A DNA stretch of 18,975 bases, taken from positions 1 through 18,975 of the forward strand of contig JASJEI010000283.1 in NCBI GenBank assembly GCA_030064795.1, given 5' to 3'. Positions 6,128-12,518 of this stretch are shown piece after piece. Under the pieces are notes generated by a model, which was not told the DNA's origin, did no database searches, and saw only the letters and a program-made list of their open reading frames with translations. Numbering within the stretch: the stretch's first letter is position 1; each line of letters begins with the position of its first letter. The translations under genes and the position numbers were made by a program. Source of the DNA: Pleurocapsa sp. MO_226.B13. GTDB lineage: Bacteria; Cyanobacteriota; Cyanobacteriia; Cyanobacteriales; Xenococcaceae.

Positions 6128-6820
6128 ATGACCAGACAATTTCGCGATCGCCTCCAAGCAGGTCGCTTACTGGCACAACAACTACAACCAACTTATGCCC
6201 ATCGCTGGGATCTTATAGTGTTGGGTTTACCTCGTGGTGGCGTACCAGTGGCTTATGAAATCGCTAAAGTTCTCCAGGCCCCTTTAGATATTTGTCTTGT
6301 TAGAAAGCTAGGCGTACCAGGACATCAAGAATTAGCCATGGGGGCGATCGCCCTTGGTGGGACTAAAGTTGTAAATCAAGATTTAGTGCGCTCGATGAGG
6401 ATTTCTCAAACAGCGATCGCCGAGGTGACCGCTAGGGAACAACGAGAATTAGAACGACGCGATCGCCTTTATCGCGGTTCTCGTCCCCTTCCCGATTTGA
6501 GCGCTCGTACTGTTATCGTAGTTGATGACGGCATTGCTACGGGTTCGACTCTCAAAGCTGCTTTATTTAACATTAAACAACAGCAACCAAAACAGATTGT
6601 CGTCGCAGTTCCCTTGGCACCACCAGATGTTTGCCAGGAATTAAAGCGAGAAGTAGATGAAGTAGTTTGCCTGCTTACTCCTCAGTGGCTTCATTCAATT
6701 AGTCTTTGGTATGAGGACTTTTCACCCACTACTGACGAACAGGTACGTAATTTACTAGCGCAGAATGTTGCTTGGCTAGAGCGATTAAATTCTCAAGATC
6801 GAACAACAATCAGTCAATAA
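6128..6820 (+). CDS. Predicted phosphoribosyltransferase (COG1926 type)
   Basis: A 230-residue soluble type I phosphoribosyltransferase-fold protein. The PRPP-binding signature is VIVVDDGIATGST (129-141), with the paired Asp and the Gly/Thr-rich phosphate loop intact. The N-terminal half contains FRDRLQAGRLLAQQL, LGLPRGGVPVAYEIA and LDICLVRKLGVPGHQELAMGAIA, which are characteristic of COG1926 proteins. Their nucleobase or other substrate is not established. The start at ATG 6128 has GAGGTGA 5 bp upstream (6116-6122); an in-frame GTG at 6119 would overlap that site. The gene is 26 bp upstream of the 70-codon gene at 6847, so the two are likely co-transcribed. COG1926 proteins often occur beside stress or dormancy-type genes, but nothing here specifies that. 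Confidence 0.9.
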   Translation: MTRQFRDRLQAGRLLAQQLQPTYAHRWDLIVLGLPRGGVPVAYEIAKVLQAPLDICLVRKLGVPGHQELAMGAIALGGTKVVNQDLVRSMRISQTAIAEVTAREQRELERRDRLYRGSRPLPDLSARTVIVVDDGIATGSTLKAALFNIKQQQPKQIVVAVPLAPPDVCQELKREVDEVVCLLTPQWLHSISLWYEDFSPTTDEQVRNLLAQNVAWLERLNSQDRTTISQ

Positions 6821-6846
6821 TCTAATACATTCAGGAGATTAGACTC

Positions 6847-7059
6847 ATGCTTACCAAACAAAAAAATAAACACTTTCATATCTTTGACTATTTTTTAGAT
6901 GGACAGTTTCTCAGATGGGAAGAAGTTGAGGGAAATATGCCAGTCTGCGGACAATACTGGGTAGTTAACTTAGAAAATAATACTCAGGTAATCACCAAAG
7001 TTGAGGAAATCGAGCCAGTTAGTGAAACTGAAACGAGAATCTTGCTCTGTTCTTGTTAA
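6847..7059 (+). CDS. Small conserved-looking protein, unknown function
   Basis: A 70-residue soluble protein starting at ATG 6847, with AGGAG at 6833-6837, 9 bp upstream. It follows the phosphoribosyltransferase by 26 bp and so probably belongs to the same transcript. The body is beta-rich (FDYFLDGQFLRWEEVEG, GQYWVVNLENNTQVITKVEEIEPV, ETRILLCSC), consistent with a small barrel, and ends in CSC. A single Cys lies at about residue 34 (PVCGQYW). I do not recognise the family. The strong ribosome-binding site and operon position support it as a real gene. Confidence 0.65.
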   Translation: MLTKQKNKHFHIFDYFLDGQFLRWEEVEGNMPVCGQYWVVNLENNTQVITKVEEIEPVSETETRILLCSC

Positions 7060-7146
7060 GGGGATGGTTTGTCGAGCGTTATGGCGATCGCTGTTGCTTT
7101 CGCTCCAAATTTGATTAGCAAAAATATTGTTAAAACCCAGAAAATA

Positions 7147-7347
7147 ATGGAACTATCAAACACCGAAGTAAAAAAACTTGCTACTGAGATCCTCTCAGGA
7201 ATGCTGGCTAATCCTCACGTATATCCAATGGTAAGCGATGACTTGGGTAGAGGGCCGCGAGAACAAGATTTGATTATCGCTTCAATTGAGATGGCCGAAA
7301 GTTTAATTTCCCATGTTGAGAGTAGAAATAAACAAAAGAAAAATTGA
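7147..7347 (+). CDS. Small acidic helical protein, unknown function
   Basis: A 66-residue protein: two amphipathic helices (EVKKLATEILSGMLANP and EQDLIIASIEMAESLISHVES) joined by HVYPMVSDDLGRGPR. The composition and the GPREQDLI motif look like a folded two-helix domain, but I cannot name the family. I chose ATG 7147 because the conserved-looking part starts there. The frame extends to ATG 7081 and TTG 7069; an AAGGGGAT at 7058-7065 would suit the TTG, so the true start is uncertain, and the additional residues (MAIAVAFAPNL) derive partly from a GCGATCGC site. It is third in the apparent phosphoribosyltransferase transcription unit. Confidence 0.55.
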   Translation: MELSNTEVKKLATEILSGMLANPHVYPMVSDDLGRGPREQDLIIASIEMAESLISHVESRNKQKKN

Positions 7348-7442
7348 AGTCGATCGGGTTATCTAATGCGGGATTGCTGGAAAGTATTAAACAAAATTTT
7401 CAGGAAGCTGGTGTCAAACTGACTATTAACGATCGCACTTAA
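7344..7442 (+). pseudogene. Possible gene remnant, C-terminal fragment
   Basis: A short frame directly after the 7147-7347 gene encodes GLLESIKQNFQEAGVKLTIND and stops at 7440-7442. It has no proper start (only TTG 7344) and the frame is closed just upstream at 7329-7331. The peptide looks natural, a helix followed by a strand, but no family can be named. It may be the tail of a deleted gene. Confidence 0.2.
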
Positions 7443-7567
7443 TCATCTAACTTGCCTAAATCTATAATGGGAAAAAGCGATCTATAGTCAGGTTCTGAGA
7501 TACCTGCAAAGTATCTGATAGATTTACAAGTGTTGGAGTTTTTATTTAATTAACAAAACATCCATTG

Positions 7568-8623
7568 TTACTTTACTGGATCGAGAAATTCTTGTTGAAA
7601 AGCGATCGCCATTTTTTCTAGAGCTAACTGGCGATCGCTAGCACTAAGGATACATTTTTCAGAAGGTAAAACAAGTGGTTCAAATAACAATCTGGATGTA
7701 GGAGTATTATTAGCATCAACAATATATATTCTCCGATCTTTTTTGTCTCTCAATATATCTAATTCGCCATAGTCTAAACCTAATTTTTGACAGAAATTTA
7801 AGATGTTATTTATTTCGGTTTTATCAAAAATTTCTGAGGTTTCAACTAGTCGAACTGACAGTAAACTGAGATAACCATAAAAGCGTTGTCTTTCGGTTTT
7901 GCTTTCTTTTGTATAGATGTAGACAAAAGGAATTTTCTGTTTAAATATAGGAACTCGATACTCCAGAACTTGATTATTTTCTAGTTCGTTATCAACTAGT
8001 TTTTGATAGACAACTCCCGACTCCACCTCATCAATAGGACAAGAAAGTATTTTGCCATCGTGTTTAGCATTGAAATTAGACTTGGCTACGCATTTTGCTG
8101 TATATGTCAAGGGATTTACACCAATACTATAACCAAAAGCCTCGTCAAATACTTGATTGACTAATAGCTTACTGACATCTTGACAATGAAGATTAACAAC
8201 ATGATTATTTTGTTCTGACCATTGAGTTAAAATTGGTTCTTTAGCGAAGAAAGTTTGGTATCTTTGCCATTTGATTGCTAAATCGAATTTTTTTTGGGGA
8301 TTATTGGTAACATCGTATCCTAAAAAAAGACAAATCTGATAAATTGCTGCTTTTCTGTAAGGAAAATCTGGATAGAATAGGATTTTTTTTCTATTGTTTA
8401 ATAACTTTTGCGTTGTGGTTACTAGTTTTTGAATAACAGCTAATGGTTGTTCATTGACTCCAACTGAAAGATTATATTTATACGTCCTATATAAATTAAG
8501 TAAAGAAATAGGTAAAAACTTTTGAATAAATATTTTGGTTTTATCGAATAAACTATCGGGATTAACTGCTTGTTTTTTGGCAATACTTAATAATAAGGAA
8601 AAAGGAGCAAAATTAATCGACAT
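7568..8623 (-). CDS. ATP-grasp-like protein in polysaccharide locus
   Basis: A 351-residue soluble protein of uncertain function. The C-terminal part carries LGLDYGELDILRDKKDRRIYIVDANNTP, which resembles the metal- and ATP-binding region of ATP-grasp ligases (E...D...N residues that coordinate Mg-ATP: ELD and DANN). The middle contains IYTKESKTERQRFYGY, possibly the lysine/arginine-bearing strand. The N-terminal half (KKILFYPDFPYRKAAIYQICLFLGYDVTNNP) could be the substrate-binding pre-ATP-grasp domain. ATP-grasp enzymes form carboxylate-amine bonds, and relatives occur in exopolysaccharide clusters where they may modify sugars or linkers. It is last of three minus-strand genes after the flippase and sulfotransferase, with a 170-bp gap. 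Codon usage is AT-rich relative to the flippase. The family call rests mainly on the C-terminal motif. Confidence 0.6.
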   Translation of the reverse strand: MSINFAPFSLLLSIAKKQAVNPDSLFDKTKIFIQKFLPISLLNLYRTYKYNLSVGVNEQPLAVIQKLVTTTQKLLNNRKKILFYPDFPYRKAAIYQICLFLGYDVTNNPQKKFDLAIKWQRYQTFFAKEPILTQWSEQNNHVVNLHCQDVSKLLVNQVFDEAFGYSIGVNPLTYTAKCVAKSNFNAKHDGKILSCPIDEVESGVVYQKLVDNELENNQVLEYRVPIFKQKIPFVYIYTKESKTERQRFYGYLSLLSVRLVETSEIFDKTEINNILNFCQKLGLDYGELDILRDKKDRRIYIVDANNTPTSRLLFEPLVLPSEKCILSASDRQLALEKMAIAFQQEFLDPVK

Positions 8624-8793
8624 AAGTATATCTCTACAAAAAATATTATTGAACTATTTTATTGGTAATTTACTAGTTATTAATCCGAACGATATTTAGT
8701 TACCAAAGTTTTTCTGGAGTAAAAAGAAGACGATTTAAAAACAAAGATTCGACTTTACACCCATTTCAATTAGCCTAACTATACTATCAATTG

Positions 8794-9600
8794 CTATAGC
8801 GACCAATCTGAAAAAGTTAAACCTGTAAACTGTCGTAATTTTTCAATGTCGGGTGCAATTTCTTCGACAAGTATCTCTTTGTCACCTGACGATAAAGTGG
8901 GTCGCTCAATCGATTGTCGCAAAGGCTTAGTAATCTTGCGGATACTGGCTAGCAGATAGGGATTATTTGTTCTTCGGCAAAGCGATCGCTCTAATCTGGA
9001 CAAACGTTTTTTGTCACTAGACTCGTGGAAACGTTCCTCAAGCAGAGTTGGATCGTAGTTATCTGATATTCCTAAGAATCTAAAAACAATACTAAGTACA
9101 TTTGTAGTATGTTTATTTAGTTGCTCCGATTCCAGTATTAACAATTGCCGATCCGAGTAATATTCTAAAAAAGCTTGTATTTGAAAATAGTATTTACTGG
9201 TTTGAATATAGTTGCTGCTGGTGTCCTTTACCACCTGCGAAAACGCTCGCGATTCCCGTCCGCGAGCGTAGTTATGAACGTAGTGAGATACAATTCTCTC
9301 GATTGGATCGCGAAGCACGTAAATCAGTTTCGCATCTGGCAAGATAGAGTACATTCTCGCAGGAACATCGGGAAATAGGTGTCGCTTGGTGTAATTGGGA
9401 GAGGCTTCAAAAGCATATTCTCCATTACCGTAGAATAGATTCTGATACCAGTCAATTCCTTTGTTGAAATCACTGCTAGTTTTAAAAAAGTCTGTTTCCT
9501 TGCTTGAAGAAGGTACGATCTGGGGATGAGAAGCAATATAGCGATACAGGCTGGTTGTCCCGCCCTTCATTGCACCAATGATTATAAAATTCGGTAGCAT
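8794..9600 (-). CDS. Sulfotransferase (PAPS-dependent)
   Basis: A 268-residue sulfotransferase that would transfer sulfate from 3'-phosphoadenosine 5'-phosphosulfate (PAPS) to a hydroxyl or amino group, most likely on a sugar. The 5'-phosphosulfate loop is GAMKGGTTSL (9-18), with K12 as the likely catalytic Lys. The 3'-phosphate-binding motif is YVLRDPIERIVSHY (94-107), with R97 and S105 in the expected positions. FEASPNYTKR (64-73) resembles the region following the nucleotide loop in heparan-sulfate-type (NDST-like) bacterial enzymes. It is cytoplasmic, with no signal peptide. It lies 82 bp downstream of the flippase in the same direction, suggesting modification of the exported glycan before flipping. 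No Shine-Dalgarno is visible; an 18-bp palindrome lies 5 bp upstream of the ATG. Confidence 0.9.
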   Translation of the reverse strand: MLPNFIIIGAMKGGTTSLYRYIASHPQIVPSSSKETDFFKTSSDFNKGIDWYQNLFYGNGEYAFEASPNYTKRHLFPDVPARMYSILPDAKLIYVLRDPIERIVSHYVHNYARGRESRAFSQVVKDTSSNYIQTSKYYFQIQAFLEYYSDRQLLILESEQLNKHTTNVLSIVFRFLGISDNYDPTLLEERFHESSDKKRLSRLERSLCRRTNNPYLLASIRKITKPLRQSIERPTLSSGDKEILVEEIAPDIEKLRQFTGLTFSDWSL

Positions 9601-9605
9601 TTTAG

Positions 9606-9623
9606 TTTTATAGATCTATAAAA
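9606..9623. promoter_or_regulatory. Perfect 18-bp palindrome upstream of the sulfotransferase start
   Basis: TTTTATAGATCTATAAAA is self-complementary across 9606-9623 and ends 5 bp before the sulfotransferase ATG, where a ribosome-binding site would be. On the minus strand it is preceded, not followed, by a T run, so it does not fit an intrinsic terminator of the flippase. An operator or a translation-masking hairpin is possible. Confidence 0.4.
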
Positions 9624-9682
9624 AAAATGGTATTGAAGAATATTATTGCGAGTCAATCGACTCCGTTTAAAAGTAGATCGCT

Positions 9683-11041
9683 TTAAATTAGTTTGCCAAA
9701 AACACTACAGTGAATGCCGAGCTTTTTGCGTACCCAAAGAGTATTCTCAATATTTAACAAAATCGAACTACTAGCTGTGGCGATCGCTGCTCCCTCAAGT
9801 CCCCAACGAGGAATTAATAAGGCGTTTAAAATTATATTCAAAATGGTACTAGCTCCACGACTGATGGAGGTATAACGTTCGTTTCCAGTCATATTGAGCA
9901 ATAAACCTACCGAACCCGTAACTACATTGACTATTTGCCCTACACAGAGAATAATCAGAGCTTTTGTGCCTTGAGTAAACTCACTACCAAACAGCGATAA
10001 ATACCAAGAGCCAAGAAAGACCAAACCGATAATTATCGGCAAAGAAGCTAACGACACGGTACGGGAACTTTTAATCAAAATTCTTTGTATCTGTTCGCTT
10101 TTGCCTTCCGCATAGAGACTGGCGATATTTGGGCCGAGAACATTGTTGGCAGCATTGGTAACGAAGTCGATTAATTGCGCTCCTCGACTAACAGCAAAAT
10201 AAATTCCCACTGCTTCAGCACCCTGAAACGCTCCCAGCATGATTATGTCAGTCCGAGATTTAATCATATACATACTCCCCATAAACATGAAGGGCAAGGC
10301 ACTGTAGAGCCAAATTTTTCCTTGATATTGGGGAGTTGCTTGCTTAGTAGCAGCGGGCAAAATCTGATATAGCAACCTGACACCAATTACCAGAGTAACA
10401 ATAGCAGCAAAGACTCTGATTGAGGCTACCCAAACCGCAGTCAAACCATCTCCTAATAGTAGATAGGCGCATCCACTCAAGACTAGTAACAATACAGGAG
10501 CAACAATCCATTCTGGAATCAGCCCTATCAAGATTTTATTCAGTCCCCTCATCGCTCCCAGACGTAAATTTCTCAGAGTCTCGATCGGAATTAGCAGCAT
10601 AGCCACACAGAAGACTCCGAACTGTTGGGGATTAGCCTGCATATTAAAGCTCCAGGCTATAGCGATCGCGATCGCAATTAACCCGAGCGAAGCGATTAGA
10701 ACTATTCCGTTAGCCCAATACAATAAACCCCGCATCAAGCCCCAGGAAGCTCTAGTTTTGTAAATAGCAAATTCGCGGACGACTAATTTATCCAGTCCCA
10801 AAGTCGCTCCCAAAGTTAGTAATTGAGTCCAGGTAAAAGCGTAGGTATAAACTCCAAACCCCTCTACTCCCAACAAGCGAGCCAAAATAATCCCAGTAAC
10901 AAAATTTAAGCCCGTAGCAGCGATCCTCAAACCCAAAGTACCTGCTGCACCTTTGAGCAAACGTTGCTTGAGGTTATTTTTTTGCTCCTTGGCGATCGCA
11001 GTTTGCACTAGGTTTTGGATCGGCTGAATCCATCTATTCAT
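9683..11041 (-). CDS. Polysaccharide flippase (Wzx/MATE-like, oligosaccharide flippase family)
   Basis: A 452-residue integral membrane protein with about 12-14 hydrophobic segments. It would flip lipid-linked glycan repeat units from the cytoplasmic to the periplasmic face of the inner membrane. The N-terminal segment GAAGTLGLRIAATGLNFVTGIILARLLGVEGFGVYTYAFTW is typical of the family, as are DKLVVREFAIY, the central SRTDIIMLGAFQGAEAVGIYFAVSRGAQL, and the late LLNMTGNERYTSISRGASTILNIILNALLIPRWGLEGAAIATASSSIL. Length is normal. The start ATG at 11041 begins MNRWIQ. It heads the minus-strand arm of the locus and is divergent from the glycosyltransferase at 11337. I infer it works with the plus-strand co-polymerase and glycosyltransferases. 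Confidence 0.93.
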   Translation of the reverse strand: MNRWIQPIQNLVQTAIAKEQKNNLKQRLLKGAAGTLGLRIAATGLNFVTGIILARLLGVEGFGVYTYAFTWTQLLTLGATLGLDKLVVREFAIYKTRASWGLMRGLLYWANGIVLIASLGLIAIAIAIAWSFNMQANPQQFGVFCVAMLLIPIETLRNLRLGAMRGLNKILIGLIPEWIVAPVLLLVLSGCAYLLLGDGLTAVWVASIRVFAAIVTLVIGVRLLYQILPAATKQATPQYQGKIWLYSALPFMFMGSMYMIKSRTDIIMLGAFQGAEAVGIYFAVSRGAQLIDFVTNAANNVLGPNIASLYAEGKSEQIQRILIKSSRTVSLASLPIIIGLVFLGSWYLSLFGSEFTQGTKALIILCVGQIVNVVTGSVGLLLNMTGNERYTSISRGASTILNIILNALLIPRWGLEGAAIATASSSILLNIENTLWVRKKLGIHCSVFGKLI

Positions 11042-11336
11042 AATAATTAGTAACGAAATAAGCGTGTCAACATGATTGGAGTTAATCAGTTGTCTTCGCG
11101 ATCGACAACTACCTAAACTCCAGCTATTGTCCCATTTAGGTAGTCATTTTGCAGTAAATACTGAGATGAGTTGCCAAAAACGAGCGCTTTTTTTAAGTAT
11201 TTATACTGAAAATAGCTAATTTGTGTATCGAGTTTATCACTTTTACTTCAGTATGATGAACTAACACCAGCTTGCAATTCTACAAAAATCAGGCAGAGTG
11301 CGAGTGTCCAAACGTTGTTTTAGTTATTCGGACAAA
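11042..11336. promoter_or_regulatory. Divergent control region with overlapping hairpins
   Basis: This spacer separates the two arms of the polysaccharide locus and must hold both promoters. Two inverted repeats overlap: GTTGTC (11089-11094)/GACAAC (11104-11109), and ACTACCTAAA (11108-11117)/TTTAGGTAGT (11135-11144) with a 17-bp spacer. The first ends where the second begins, so as RNA the two are nearly mutually exclusive. No convincing -35/-10 pair was identified. Confidence 0.45.
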
Positions 11337-12482
11337 ATGAAGCGTAAACTATTAATTTTAGGAACGAGAGGTATACCAGCAAGACATGGCGGATTTGAGA
11401 CTTTCGCAGAACGGTTAGCTCTTTATTTAGTTAAGAAAAGATGGGAAGTAACCGTTTACTGCCAAGTCGATTGCCCCAAAATTTATCAAAAAAAATGGAG
11501 GGGTATTACTTTGGTACATATCCCCAGTAAAAATGATAATTCCCTCAATTCGATCGTTTTTGATTATCGATCTACTCTTCACGCGCTCAAGCAAGAGGGC
11601 ATAATTTTGGTTCTCGGTTATAATACCGCCGTTTTTTCGGTCTTATATTGGCTCAAAAAACGAGTCAGTATGATGAATATGGATGGCATGGAATGGTGGC
11701 GTAAGAAATGGAGTTTTTGGCAAAAAGCATGGTTATTTTTGAACGAGCGTTGTGGAACTATTTTTAGCACTCACCTAATTGCCGATCATCCTCAAATCAA
11801 AAAATATTTAGCAAAACACGTATCTCCCCAAAAGATTAGTGTGATTGCTTATGGAACAGAACAAGTAACTAGAGTAGATCCACACTTACTAGAACCTTAC
11901 CAACTTGCCCCCAATCAATATCTTTTGATTATTGCTAGACCAGAACCAGAAAATTCAATTCTGGAAATTGTTTCGGCTTTTTCTAGTCGCAACTGGGGCG
12001 TAAAATTAGTAGTTTTAGGACGCTATTCACCTCAAACAGTCCCCTACCATCGAAAAGTAATCGAGGCAGCTAGTGATGAAGTGATTTTTCCTGGGGCAAT
12101 TTATAACAAAGAAGTAGTCGATAGTTTAAGATTTTATACTCGTTTATATATTCACGGACATACAGTCGGCGGTACCAATCCCTCTCTAGTCGAAGCTTTA
12201 GCTGCTGGTTCTCCCGTTCTGGCTCAAGATAACTCTTTTAATCGCTGGGTTGCTGGAGAAGATGCTCATTACTTTAGAGATAGGGTTCATTGTCTTCAAA
12301 AATTAATCCAGCTTGTCAATAATACCGAACAACTAAAAAAAATGAGGTTGGCAAGTACAGTCAGATACTGGGAGCAATTCTCAGATAATCAAGACCTTAA
12401 AGCTTACGAAAAATTACTATCAATATATACGATCGCAGCAGAGTCCCCAAAAGTTGCTTTGAAAAACAGTCCAAAAAATTAG
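11337..12482 (+). CDS. DUF1972/GT4-family glycosyltransferase
   Basis: A 381-residue cytoplasmic GT-B glycosyltransferase with the DUF1972 N-terminal domain found in rhamnosyltransferase-like exopolysaccharide enzymes. The N-terminus LLILGTRGIPARHGGFETFAERLA is highly characteristic. The acceptor domain includes MMNMDGMEWWRKKW. The C-terminal donor-sugar site shows HGHTVGGTNPSLVEALAAGSPVLA, the GT4 nucleotide-sugar motif with its conserved Glu. I chose ATG 11337 because the family starts directly before LLILGTRG; the frame extends upstream to GTG 11298 and GTG 11304, with AGGCAG at 11291-11296 that could serve the latter. The donor and acceptor sugars cannot be deduced. It is first in a plus-strand operon: 36 bp to the co-polymerase gene, then 8 bp to the GT2 gene. 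Confidence 0.92.
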   Translation: MKRKLLILGTRGIPARHGGFETFAERLALYLVKKRWEVTVYCQVDCPKIYQKKWRGITLVHIPSKNDNSLNSIVFDYRSTLHALKQEGIILVLGYNTAVFSVLYWLKKRVSMMNMDGMEWWRKKWSFWQKAWLFLNERCGTIFSTHLIADHPQIKKYLAKHVSPQKISVIAYGTEQVTRVDPHLLEPYQLAPNQYLLIIARPEPENSILEIVSAFSSRNWGVKLVVLGRYSPQTVPYHRKVIEAASDEVIFPGAIYNKEVVDSLRFYTRLYIHGHTVGGTNPSLVEALAAGSPVLAQDNSFNRWVAGEDAHYFRDRVHCLQKLIQLVNNTEQLKKMRLASTVRYWEQFSDNQDLKAYEKLLSIYTIAAESPKVALKNSPKN

Positions 12483-12518
12483 TAATCTTTAAAGCAGAGA
12501 AATGTTTAATGTAACCTG

